Source: Candidatus Tabaqchalia intestinavium (GTDB taxonomy: Bacteria; Bacillota; Clostridia; Oscillospirales; CAJFTT01). Taken from it: DNA of 40,231 nucleotides. This document shows positions 32,362-40,098 of this stretch, piece by piece. The stretch spans positions 1 to 40,231 of the forward strand of contig CAJFTT010000061.1 in assembly GCA_904420005.1 (NCBI GenBank). Reading direction: 5' to 3'. Position 1 is the first letter of the stretch. Every line of letters starts with the position of its first letter. Position numbers and translations under genes: made by a program. Below the pieces are notes generated by a model. It did no database searches and was not told where the DNA came from. It saw only the letters and a program-made list of their open reading frames with translations.

Positions 32362-32772
32362 TTATTTGAGCGCGCCGTAGGCTTCCTCCGACACCGGTTC
32401 CAGCCACTCGTTCGCGGTTTTCTCTCCCGGGACTTCAATGGAAAGGTGGGAAAACCAGCTGTCCTTTGCCGCGCCATGCCAGTGCTTGACGCCCGCCGGG
32501 ATCTGAACCACATCGCCGGCATGCAGCTCTCTCGCCTCTTTGCCCCACTCCTGATACCAGCCGCGGCCCGCCGTACACAGCAGGATCTGGCCGCCGCCTT
32601 TCTCCGCATGATGAATGTGCCAATGATTGCGGCATCCCGGCTCGAAAGTCACGTTCCCGATAGAAACGCCCTCGGTACAGAGCATCTTCAGATAGCTCTG
32701 CCCGTCAAAATACTGGCCAAAGGGGTTCTCCTCCCCCAATGCAAAAATCGGATCAATGGCAGGTGTTTTCAT
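32362..32772 (-). CDS. Cupin-domain protein
   Basis: This 136-residue single-domain cupin has the two cupin motifs: GCRNHWHIHHAEKGGGQ near residues 46-62, with metal-binding His residues, and AGDVVQIPAGVKHWHGAA at about 86-103. Cupins of this kind, beside carboxymuconolactone decarboxylase genes, are common and bind a metal ion; proposed roles include lyase or epimerase activity, and similar proteins act as hydroxynitrile lyases. The exact reaction is not known. It follows the CMD gene by only 5 bases and is the last gene of its operon. Confidence 0.9.
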   Translation of the reverse strand: MKTPAIDPIFALGEENPFGQYFDGQSYLKMLCTEGVSIGNVTFEPGCRNHWHIHHAEKGGGQILLCTAGRGWYQEWGKEARELHAGDVVQIPAGVKHWHGAAKDSWFSHLSIEVPGEKTANEWLEPVSEEAYGALK

Positions 32773-32777
32773 AGCGC

Positions 32778-33458
32778 TTACTCCTTTGCAATTTCATTCA
32801 CGCAGCTGATCGCATTCAGCGCGCGCGGGAACCCGATATAAGGAACGCACCAGGTGACGGCGGACAGCAGCGTCTGCCGGTCATTCCCTACATGCAGGTT
32901 CCCGCCGATATGGCCACGCAGCTGCGGTTCGCAGCCGCCAAGCGCACACAGAATGCAGAAGGTCAGCAACTCCCTCGTTTTCAGGTCAATGGCCTCCCGG
33001 GTATAAAAATCGCCGAAGCAATAGGCCGAAAGATAGTCCTGGATATGCCGCAGCTCCGGCGGAGCCGCCTCCCGCTGCCGGTCAATCGGCTCCTGCCCGA
33101 AAATGGCGTGCTGCGCCGCCAGCCCCTGCGCAAACCGGGTATCCGCAGAAACGGTGGTCCTGCTTTTCAGCGGGAGGGCGATCCCCTGTGCCTGCATGGC
33201 GCTCTCCACCGCCTGCAGCGTCTCCAGGGCTTTTGCACAGCCGGCATACGGCGTGCACTGGATCACCGCTTCCGCGATGGCTTCCGGCTCCACGCCTTGC
33301 GCCAAGGCCCCGGCTACCTCCTCGGGGATGGATTGTATCGTCCCCAGCGTCGTTAACACGGCGAAGGAAATCAGCCGTCTGGTCCTTTCCGGCAGATTAC
33401 CGTATGGCGCAACCTCCATCTGGCGGAAGCGCTCGACGATTTGTTTAAGTTCCTCCAT
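32778..33458 (-). CDS. Carboxymuconolactone decarboxylase family protein, two domains
   Basis: This 226-residue protein has two CMD-like repeats. The first runs about 15-90 (RTRRLISFAVLTTLGTIQSI, then QCTPYAGCAKALETLQAVES) and the second about 145-225 (TRELLTFCILCALGGCEPQL, then HVGNDRQTLLSAVTWCVPYI). CMD-fold proteins include lactone decarboxylases and AhpD-like peroxidases; the CxxC of AhpD is not present, so a peroxidase role is less likely. ATG 33458 follows AAGGA. It lies 18 bases after the iron dehydrogenase gene and 5 bases before the cupin gene, forming a three-gene operon. Confidence 0.9.
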   Translation of the reverse strand: MEELKQIVERFRQMEVAPYGNLPERTRRLISFAVLTTLGTIQSIPEEVAGALAQGVEPEAIAEAVIQCTPYAGCAKALETLQAVESAMQAQGIALPLKSRTTVSADTRFAQGLAAQHAIFGQEPIDRQREAAPPELRHIQDYLSAYCFGDFYTREAIDLKTRELLTFCILCALGGCEPQLRGHIGGNLHVGNDRQTLLSAVTWCVPYIGFPRALNAISCVNEIAKE

Positions 33459-33476
33459 CTCTTTCGTCCTTCTTTC

Positions 33477-34649
33477 TCAGCGGTAAGATTTTTCGTAGAT
33501 CGCGGCGCATTCCTCGTCCGAGAGCGGGACCCGGTCGCAGGCGAACAGACCGCCCATCGTGGCGCGGGCATTGCGCGCGAGGGTCATGCATTCTCCCAGC
33601 TCAATGCCGTAATCCGACATTTTCAGCTCCGCCACGCCGCAGCGCTCCTGCAAATCGGCCAGCGCCGTGAGGAAATCCTCCGGCTCTTTCGCGTCCGCCT
33701 TGCCCAGCGCCTGCGCCATGCGGACGAAGCGCTCGTCACAGGCGTGCTTGGCGATGAAATGGGCATAATACGCCTTGGAAATCATGATCAGCCCCGCACC
33801 GTGCGGCAGCGCGTGGTGATAGGCGCTCATCGCATGCTCCATCGAATGTTCGCTCGTGCAGCCGCTCAGCGTCATGACCACGCCGGAAAGGGTATTGGCA
33901 AACGCGACACGCTCGCGCGCCTCCAGGTCCTCGCCGTCCTTCACCGCGCGGGCAAGATAGGCGCCGATATTCTCTATGGCCGTCAGCGCATACATATCGC
34001 TCATGAGATTGGCGGCGGCGGAAATATAGCATTCCACGCTGTGAAACAGCGCATCGAATCCCTGGTACGCGGTGAAGCGGGGCGGGACGGTCGTCATCAG
34101 CGCAGGATCGACGATCGCCAGCTTCGGGAACAGAGAATCCGGGCCGCCAAAGCCGATCTTCTCATTGGTCTCCTCATTGGAAATCACGCCGTACTGATCT
34201 ACCTCACTGCCGGTCCCCGCTGTGGTGGTGATCGCCACAATGGGAAGCGGCTCGTTGACCAGCGCTTTTCCCCCGCCGGTGCCGCCGGACACATAGTCCC
34301 ACAGATCGCCGTCATTGGTCGCCATCGCCGCAATGGCCTTGGAAGCGTCCATAACGCTGCCGCCGCCCAGCGCCACGAGGAAATCACACCCATTCTCCCG
34401 CGCGCAGGCCGCGCCCTCCATGACAGTGGACTTGAGCGGGTTGGCCATGATCTTATCAAACAGGACCGTCTCCACGCCGGCCTGCCGGAGCTGCTGCTCG
34501 GTTCTGGCAAGAGAACCGTTTACTTTGGTGGATTTGCCGTCGGAGATGACGATCATCGCCTTTTTCCCCGGCAACGCCTGGGCGTGCAGGTTGTCAAGCT
34601 GCCCCGCGCCGAAAAGAATCCTTGTGGGAACATACATTGCAAAATTCAT
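33477..34649 (-). CDS. Iron-containing alcohol dehydrogenase
   Basis: This 390-residue enzyme is from another branch of group III dehydrogenases than the two BdhA-like ones. It has ALGGGSVMDASKAIA for the cofactor, TTTAGTGSEVDQYGVI, and probable metal ligands Asp199, His203 (GFDALFHSVECYIS), His268 and His283 (SEHSMEHAMSAYHHALPHGAG). ATG 34649 follows GAGGAGG. It heads the operon with the CMD and cupin genes. An alcohol, aldehyde or hydroxyacid substrate is possible. Confidence 0.94.
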   Translation of the reverse strand: MNFAMYVPTRILFGAGQLDNLHAQALPGKKAMIVISDGKSTKVNGSLARTEQQLRQAGVETVLFDKIMANPLKSTVMEGAACARENGCDFLVALGGGSVMDASKAIAAMATNDGDLWDYVSGGTGGGKALVNEPLPIVAITTTAGTGSEVDQYGVISNEETNEKIGFGGPDSLFPKLAIVDPALMTTVPPRFTAYQGFDALFHSVECYISAAANLMSDMYALTAIENIGAYLARAVKDGEDLEARERVAFANTLSGVVMTLSGCTSEHSMEHAMSAYHHALPHGAGLIMISKAYYAHFIAKHACDERFVRMAQALGKADAKEPEDFLTALADLQERCGVAELKMSDYGIELGECMTLARNARATMGGLFACDRVPLSDEECAAIYEKSYR

Positions 34650-34765
34650 AAAAAGACCTCCTCTTAAAATTTTCTCTCATCGTGCATCGTGCGGCCGGCC
34701 TCCACAGCGCAAAGCCGCCCGCCGGCATATCGGATGATCCTATCCCGCAAAACCGCCTTTGCGCG

Positions 34766-35467
34766 CTATTCCTGCGCACGGCCGCTTTTTTTCCGCCTTT
34801 GCGCAACGCTTCGGAGCGCAAGAGCCGCGTAGTAGGCCACGCAGACCCATAGCCCCATCATCGCCAGATACTCCGCGAAAAACAGCGCAAGCGGCTGCGC
34901 AAAATCGAAAAACACAAACTGGCTGCGCATAAACAGATAGTCCGCGATATTATGCTTGACAAACGCATAGATCCCAAAACCGCAGACGGCAATCGCCGCC
35001 GCCCGCATCACCCAGCTGCGCCCGCGGGAGGGCGCCAGGCCGCTCATTTTCCGCGCCATACCCAGAATCATTCCCCAATGCAGGCCGAGATGCACACTCA
35101 TCAGCAGGAATCCCCAATAGGCCGCCAGCATATGCGCAACGCGGGCAAAGCCCATTCCGCCGCTGATCGGCAGGAAGGCAAACACTTCTCTGGACATCAT
35201 GATGCCGCTGACCATCAGCCCGAGCATGCATAACAGCACCAGGAAATCCACGACCGTCTGCAAAATCCGAACCGCGCTGTATCGGCCATGACCGAGATTT
35301 TTATACCACCGCCAGTTGAGGACATGATGCAGCACAAACAGCACGAACATGGCGGCTCCCATCCATTCGTGCGCCGTTTCCCCGATGAGCATATACGCCA
35401 TCTGGCAAAGCAGCAAGACCGTCATCACGAGGTCTATCCCCATTTTCACCAACATCCTGCGTTGCAA
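34766..35467 (-). CDS. DUF4405-family membrane cytochrome b-like protein
   Basis: This 233-residue protein has about five to six membrane helices and matches the DUF4405 family, which resembles cytochrome b561-type haem proteins. Likely haem-ligand histidines lie in helices: HEWMGAAMFVLFVLHHVLNW and ARVAHMLAAYWGFLL, then SVHLGLHWG. It should therefore pass electrons across or within the membrane. TTG 35467 is preferred because GAGGAGG lies six bases upstream and the protein then starts at the usual family position; a longer ATG frame to 35506 is not supported by a ribosome site. The promoter lies at 35664-35700, leaving a leader of about 190 bases. Confidence 0.85.
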   Translation of the reverse strand: MQRRMLVKMGIDLVMTVLLLCQMAYMLIGETAHEWMGAAMFVLFVLHHVLNWRWYKNLGHGRYSAVRILQTVVDFLVLLCMLGLMVSGIMMSREVFAFLPISGGMGFARVAHMLAAYWGFLLMSVHLGLHWGMILGMARKMSGLAPSRGRSWVMRAAAIAVCGFGIYAFVKHNIADYLFMRSQFVFFDFAQPLALFFAEYLAMMGLWVCVAYYAALALRSVAQRRKKSGRAQE

Positions 35468-35663
35468 AGAAATCCTCCTCTCAAACGGACCGTGCTTATG
35501 CCGCATCCCCCAGTGTCAGCGGCGTTGCCCGGGAGAAAAGCGGACGATCGGCAAGGCCGAGAAGCAGCCGAACGCTCGCCCGAGGGCGGGGAAAGCCTCT
35601 GCCGGGCGCTTGTTTTGCCCTGAAAAACCGGGTTTCTCTTTGTGAACCAAAAGGTGCAGTTTC

Positions 35664-35700
35664 AGTATAACGCAAGGGCCGTTTCCTGTCTAATACTTCT
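35664..35700 (-). promoter_or_regulatory. Promoter of the DUF4405 gene
   Basis: On the minus strand TAGACA (35687-35692) and TATACT (35664-35669) are 17 bases apart. The segment AGAAGTATTAGACA (35687-35700) is shared exactly with the apbE promoter. The downstream leader (35507-35640) is GC-rich and part of it resembles the inverted-repeat element at 13076-13324. Confidence 0.65.
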
Positions 35701-35747
35701 ATCGAATCGCCCGGCATGCCCTCGAGGCATAAAAACGGCGGAAAACG

Positions 35748-36845
35748 TCACGCCCCGAAATGTTCCCGGATCCGCTGCATCTGCTCCACCTGCCCGACAT
35801 GGAAGGGGCAGCGGGAATCACAATGGCCGCAGCCGATGCAGTCGCCGGCTTTCTTCGCCAGATTTCGGTAATGATCTTCGGCCAGCGTATCCCCGGCCAA
35901 CGAAAGGTCGTAATATTTATTAATCAGCCCAACGTCCAGACCTGCCGGGCAGGGTTGGCAATGGTTGCAGTAAACGCAGACGCCCTCCGCCTCCGGCGGC
36001 GCAAAGGTCCCCAAAATCGCGTAGTCCCTCTCCTCCGGCGCGGCATGTACAAAGCCGAGGATCCGCGCGAGGTCTTCCCGTCCCCGCACGCCCGGCAGCA
36101 CGGTTATCACCCCCGGCTTATCCAGCGCATATTGGATGCACTGGAACTCGGTGAGCGCCCGCCCAAAGGGCGAAGTGCGGGCCTGCAGCAGCTGGCCGCC
36201 GGAAAAGGCCTTCATCACCGAAATCCCCACGCCTTCCGCTTCGCATCGCCGGTAAAGCGCCTGCCGCTCTTCCACGCCCCCAATGGCAAACTCCCCTTCC
36301 CGCCGGTAGTCATAAGCGGGATTGATACTGAACATCAGCATATCGAGCACGCCGGTGTCCAGCGCCAGCTGCGCGACATGCGGCGTGTGGGAGGAAAGCC
36401 CGATTCTCCGCACCGTGCCCTCTTCTTTCAGCCGCAGAATATATGCCAGGACGCCGCCCTGCAGGACGCGCTGCAGATCCTCCTCTTCATCCAGACAGTG
36501 CAGAAAGCCGAAATCAATATAGTCGGTTTGCAGCGCGTTGAGCTGCCAGTCGACCGAACGTTTGATGGCCTCCAGATCCGTGGTCCAGCCATATTTCCCG
36601 CTGCGATAATCCGCGCCGAAATGGATCTGGAAATAGACGTCCTTTCTCCGCCCGGCCAACGCGCGGCCAAACGCGGCAAACGGAGCCGCGTCGGCAGAAG
36701 CCATGTCGAAATAATTGATCCCATTCTCCAGCGCCATCGCCATAGTGGCTTCCATCTCCGCATCCCCAGCCATGCCGATGGCGCTGGTCCCCAGACCCAG
36801 CACGCTGATTTGTTCGTTGCCGTGCGGCAGCTTCCGGTATTCCAT
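35748..36845 (-). CDS. Aldo/keto reductase with C-terminal 2x[4Fe-4S] ferredoxin domain
   Basis: This 365-residue protein has an AKR-like barrel (ISVLGLGTSAIGMAG, then TDYIDFGFLHCLDEEEDL, then VITVLPGVRGREDLARILGF) and, in the last ~75 residues, two ferredoxin Cys motifs: CVYCNHCQPCP and CIGCGHCDSRCP. The family is common in anaerobes and thought to use ferredoxin rather than, or besides, NADPH. The active site is unusual: the Asp of FDMA is present but the expected Tyr is absent (ASADAAPFAAFG), and the catalytic Lys position reads FQIHFG. His in LHCLD remains. Ordinary AKR chemistry is therefore doubtful. ATG 36845 follows AGGAGG and has its own promoter. Confidence 0.88.
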   Translation of the reverse strand: MEYRKLPHGNEQISVLGLGTSAIGMAGDAEMEATMAMALENGINYFDMASADAAPFAAFGRALAGRRKDVYFQIHFGADYRSGKYGWTTDLEAIKRSVDWQLNALQTDYIDFGFLHCLDEEEDLQRVLQGGVLAYILRLKEEGTVRRIGLSSHTPHVAQLALDTGVLDMLMFSINPAYDYRREGEFAIGGVEERQALYRRCEAEGVGISVMKAFSGGQLLQARTSPFGRALTEFQCIQYALDKPGVITVLPGVRGREDLARILGFVHAAPEERDYAILGTFAPPEAEGVCVYCNHCQPCPAGLDVGLINKYYDLSLAGDTLAEDHYRNLAKKAGDCIGCGHCDSRCPFHVGQVEQMQRIREHFGA

Positions 36846-36931
36846 GCGAAACTCCTCCTGTCCCTGTCGGGTCTCTGTCGATTGCTTCCCCACCAAGGAA
36901 AGCGTCTGTAGCACATCTGTAAGCTAAAAAA

Positions 36932-36960
36932 ATTATAACATGGCGCCGCAGCGGTAGCAA
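36932..36960 (-). promoter_or_regulatory. Promoter of the AKR-ferredoxin gene
   Basis: On the minus strand TTGCTA (36955-36960) and TATAAT (36932-36937) are 17 bases apart, about 85 bases before the ATG at 36845. Confidence 0.7.
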
Positions 36961-36992
36961 CCATCCGCGCAGCGCGTTATGTGGCTTATGCC

Positions 36993-37469
36993 TCACAGCT
37001 GGCTAAAAAGTCCAGCAATGTCCGCTTCCGTGCGGTTGCCGTGAATTTTTATATGCGTGAGCGCGGCTTCCATCTGCGCCAGCTCCTCTTCGCCTGCACG
37101 GCGCCCAACTTTTCGCGCAGGCGTTCCATACGCCGCATGCCGGGGCTCGGCAGGAGAAACTCCCGCTTTCGCAGCATCCGGGCCACAACTACGCTGGTGT
37201 TGCCGGTATGTTGGCCGTTTAACAGCTGAATACTTGCTGTCGCGGACACATCGACATCATCCGGAAGAGCCGCATTCTCGGCATAGCTAAAATAGGCGAT
37301 CAGGCATGCGCTCCCGCCCGCTTTCCCCACCGGCTGTGGGCTGCCGGTCCGCCTGCCGAGACGCCGCGAGAGACGGCTGCCGCGAACGGGCCGGCGATTC
37401 GACGCCGCTGCAGGGGGCGAGGCTCACGGCCAGCAGGCCGCCAATCAAAAGCGAAATGCATCGCTTCAT
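36993..37469 (-). pseudogene. Broken flavodoxin-family lipoprotein gene
   Basis: An ATG at 37469, with GGGGAG upstream, opens a lipoprotein signal peptide (MKRCISLLIGGLLAVSLAPC). That frame stops near 37287. In a second frame from about 37325 to 37185 lies the start of a long-type flavodoxin domain: ACLIAYFSYAENAALPDDVD, then ASIQLLNGQHTGNTSVVVAR. After this the similarity ends, and a third frame (about 37180 to the stop at 36993) gives a tail ending HGNRTEADIAGLFSQL that I do not recognise. The core region with GYPNWW is missing. At least one frameshift and a deletion or foreign join have destroyed the gene. It would have been the seventh flavodoxin-type lipoprotein of the window. Confidence 0.72.
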
Positions 37470-37484
37470 ACTTATTCTCCCCGG

Positions 37485-37625
37485 CGGGTCAAGGGAAACA
37501 TGGCTTTTCTAGGCCAAGCAAACGCCCAGCCGCGTTTTCCTCACCCGCGGGCGCCAGCCCGCCGAGTGCGAAAGCGCCGTCCGCGTCCGTTCCATCTGTC
37601 CAGTAGGTTCCCCTGTCCAACAAAG
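37485..37625. repeat. GC-rich inverted-repeat element, copy 2
   Basis: The region holds CAGCCCGCCGAGTGCG (about 37555-37570) and GTCCGCGTCCGTTCCA (about 37578-37593), both shared with the copy at the window end. Its right edge (GTTCCCCTGTCCAACAAAGG) resembles the right edge of copy 1 (GTTGCCCCTTGCCACCAAAGG). The left edge GGGTCAAGGGAAAC is a weak inverted match. It is shorter, about 140 bases, than copy 1. Confidence 0.5.
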
Positions 37626-37667
37626 GTGGAATTTCTTCCAAAATCTTGGAATTTCCCCAATTTCCCA

Positions 37668-37684
37668 TTTCGTATTGTACGAAA
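37668..37684. promoter_or_regulatory. Palindrome, possible operator of the surface-protein gene
   Basis: TTTCGTA and TACGAAA are perfect 7-base arms around TTG, within an AT-rich stretch 65 bases upstream of the surface-protein promoter. A further TTACGAAAA half-site lies at about 37703, and TTCCAA-AATC-TTGGAA is another dyad at about 37635-37650. Confidence 0.45.
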
Positions 37685-37748
37685 TATTTTTTGTTCCCTT
37701 ATTTTACGAAAATTGTGTAGTATGCATAATTTTTTTGATAAAATTCGC

Positions 37749-37777
37749 TTGAAATCATTTGTTCTATATGATAGTAT
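37749..37777 (+). promoter_or_regulatory. Promoter of the surface-protein gene
   Basis: TTGAAA (37749-37754) and TAGTAT (37772-37777) are 17 bases apart, about 40 bases before the ATG at 37819. The 150 bases upstream are much more AT-rich than the rest of the window. Confidence 0.7.
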
Positions 37778-37818
37778 AAAGGAAACAGACATCCCCGATA
37801 CAGAAAGGAGTTCAAAAC

Positions 37819-39783
37819 ATGGCAAAGCTATCACAAAAGTTCGTCTCGCTGTCGGCTGCAATGGCCTTCCTCGCCTGCATGCTGCCGGCCGCGGCTGTGG
37901 GCGTGCAGGCGGACGAGGCGGACACGACCCCGATCTGCACCACCGCGGACGAATGGACCGCGCTGTTCGACCGGCGCAGCCAGACAGAAACCTGGCTGGG
38001 CGGCGACGGTATCTATTCCGTCGCGCTCAACGGCAACGACGCCTACGGCAGCGCGACAGGAGATACCAAGACATTCTTCATCTTCAGCGACTCCCTGATG
38101 GGCACCTCTGATGCAGAGGGCAACGTCACCTGGGCGCCCGGACAGCCGAGCCAGACCTCCGCAGTGCTCACAGGAAACGAAGCTGATCCTGACAATATCC
38201 GCTTCGTCTGGGGCACCGGCGGCAATATGCAATTTGCCGTAGACGGCCGGCAGGATCTGTTCGGCGAGCACAAATGGATGCTGGACTGCTTCGTGGTTGG
38301 GGATTCCGTTTATATCCTCGGCTTCCCGGAGCAGGATTGGAAACCTCGTCAGATTGATATGATCGAAATTCCCATCGTGGATGGCGAGCCCGATTATGCA
38401 AATTATGAGGAGACGGAAAGCATCCCGCAGCTGTGGTATCGGGACGATTCCGACACCTATCTGTACGCTTACGGCATCGGCGTCATGGCCAACACGGAGT
38501 CGGCCGGCGCGCCGAATCCTGACGGCTATATCTATTTCTATGGCTATCGCGACGCTATGAAAGAATTTAGCCGCAAGGATCTCATCGTGGCCCGACTTCA
38601 GGAATCCGATTTCCCGGATTTCTCCAACATGACCTATTGGGACGGCGAAAGCTGGAGCACGAATATCGAGGATTCCGAACCGATCCTGCGCAGCGTCTCG
38701 TGCGAAATGAGCGTCACGCCCATCACCACCGGTCCCTGTGAAGGCAAATATATCGCCATCTATACAGAAAACACGGAGTCGGCCAATCAAATGTATGCCA
38801 TCGGCGACTCTCCGGCCGGCCCGTTCGAAAAACCGGTGAAGTTCTACACCGCGCCGGAGCACGGCCAGGATAACGGCGGCATGTATACCTACAACGCCAA
38901 GGCGCATCCGCATCTGTCCTCGGACGGCAAGCTGCTCGTATCCTATAACTGCAACAACCGGCATACCTTTGGTCGGCAGAAAACCACGGAGTATCATCCG
39001 CGCTTCCTGTGGCTGGATCTCAACGCCATTACCCCGGCAGAAGAAAACCTTTCCCTGGCCGATGACGCGACCGTGACCGCGAGTTCGGAGAAAAACGGCA
39101 GTCCTGCAGAACTGGCGATCGACGGCGACGTCTCTTCGTATTGGGAGTCCGACGACACCATCGGAACCAACGACGAAAAGGTCAATCAGTGGATTTCTGT
39201 CTCTTGGGAAGAAGCCAAATCGGTCGACCGGCTTGTCCTGCTCTGGGGCGGCGGCAAACCTGTGGTGGATGATCCCAACGGCTACAAACTGGTCGAATAT
39301 ACCGAAGACGGCGTCACTTGGCATCCGCTGGATGTCACTGTAACCCGCACCGATAATCCTGACGACACCGCCAACGGCCTGCCCAAAACCGACACGTTGA
39401 CCTGGGAAGGCGGCGCCGTGACGGCCAAGGCTGTGCGTGTCACTTTCGCCGCGTATTCCTTCTCCCCCTACCAGCTCTATGAATTTGAAGTATATGCGCC
39501 GGAGGAGAGCGAGAATCCCGGCGGTGGGGATGAGAATCCCGGCGGCGGCGATGAAAATCCCGGCGGTGGCGACGAGAACCCCGGCGGCGGCGACGAGAAC
39601 CCCGGCGGCGGCGACGAGAACCCCGGCGGCGGTGACGAGAACCCCGGCGGCGGCGACGAGAATCCTGGCGGCGGTAACGAGACGCCCGATACCGGTATCG
39701 ATGTATTTACCGTCTGGGCAGTCGTGCTTGCGGCAGCCTCTGTCGCGGTTGCGATCGTCACCCGCAAAGTCCGCGTCAAATAA
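37819..39783 (+). CDS. Wall-anchored surface protein with DUF5005/DUF4185-like and discoidin (F5/8C) domains
   Basis: This 654-residue protein has a signal peptide (1-31). A beta-propeller-like domain follows at about 40-405 (LGGDGIYSVALNGNDAYGSA, FFIFSDSLMGTSDAEGN, LLVSYNCNNRHTFG), which I place in the DUF5005/DUF4185 group often found in glycan-active secreted proteins. Residues about 410-560 resemble an F5/8 type C carbohydrate-binding domain (VTASSEKNGSPAELAIDGD, SYWESDD, VRVTFAAYSFSPYQLYEFEV). Eight ENPGGGD-type repeats (565-620) make a wall-spanning stalk. The end ETPDTG, a hydrophobic helix and RKVRVK form a sortase signal of the xPxTG kind. ATG 37819 follows GGAG by 8 bases. A role in binding or cutting host or plant glycans is likely. 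Confidence 0.88.
   Translation: MAKLSQKFVSLSAAMAFLACMLPAAAVGVQADEADTTPICTTADEWTALFDRRSQTETWLGGDGIYSVALNGNDAYGSATGDTKTFFIFSDSLMGTSDAEGNVTWAPGQPSQTSAVLTGNEADPDNIRFVWGTGGNMQFAVDGRQDLFGEHKWMLDCFVVGDSVYILGFPEQDWKPRQIDMIEIPIVDGEPDYANYEETESIPQLWYRDDSDTYLYAYGIGVMANTESAGAPNPDGYIYFYGYRDAMKEFSRKDLIVARLQESDFPDFSNMTYWDGESWSTNIEDSEPILRSVSCEMSVTPITTGPCEGKYIAIYTENTESANQMYAIGDSPAGPFEKPVKFYTAPEHGQDNGGMYTYNAKAHPHLSSDGKLLVSYNCNNRHTFGRQKTTEYHPRFLWLDLNAITPAEENLSLADDATVTASSEKNGSPAELAIDGDVSSYWESDDTIGTNDEKVNQWISVSWEEAKSVDRLVLLWGGGKPVVDDPNGYKLVEYTEDGVTWHPLDVTVTRTDNPDDTANGLPKTDTLTWEGGAVTAKAVRVTFAAYSFSPYQLYEFEVYAPEESENPGGGDENPGGGDENPGGGDENPGGGDENPGGGDENPGGGDENPGGGDENPGGGNETPDTGIDVFTVWAVVLAAASVAVAIVTRKVRVK
39511..39678 (+). 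repeat. Eight tandem 21-base repeats coding for ENPGGGD
   Basis: Eight in-frame units of 21 bases, seven ENPGGGD and a final ENPGGGN, differ only by a few third-position changes. The middle copies are nearly identical, suggesting recent expansion by slippage or unequal recombination. Confidence 0.95.
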
Positions 39784-39994
39784 TGCACTTCATTGGGCAA
39801 AAAGTACCCTCGGCAAACAACGAAAAAGCCAAACTGCCCATGCATTTTTGAACTGCTTGGAACGAAGACGCCAGCCATTTTCGGTTTGCTGCCTTCGTTT
39901 CCAAAAGGGACGGCAAGTAAAAATTAAACCCTAAAATTACAAATTTCTCATTGCAGGGATGCAACTTCCCAAATTTGCGAAACAAACTCTCGCG

Positions 39995-40032
39995 AAAAAG
40001 CCACGCGGTTCAATCAAGCCGCGTGGCTTTTT
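39995..40032. terminator. Rho-independent terminator, bidirectional
   Basis: AAAAAGCCACGCGG (39995-40008) and CCGCGTGGCTTTTT (40019-40032) form a perfect 14-bp stem ending in T5. It lies about 210 bases after the surface-protein stop. The intervening sequence (39784-39994) has no gene that I can support. Confidence 0.8.
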
Positions 40033-40098
40033 AGGTTATAGACACATCGACATATTGGGAACAGATATGATACTTGTATCTCCACCTGCTATACCCTC

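Noticed and set aside
37003-37188. Separate Cys-rich small protein in the broken flavodoxin region
   Set aside because: It is one of three overlapping frames, has no ribosome site, and the other frames show flavodoxin similarity.
37868-39324. A long minus-strand frame under the surface-protein gene
   Set aside because: It is antisense to a gene with signal peptide, domains and sorting signal, and has no family motif.
39511-39678. Regular 21-base repeats as a CRISPR array
   Set aside because: There are no spacers; the units are contiguous, in frame and encode ENPGGGD.
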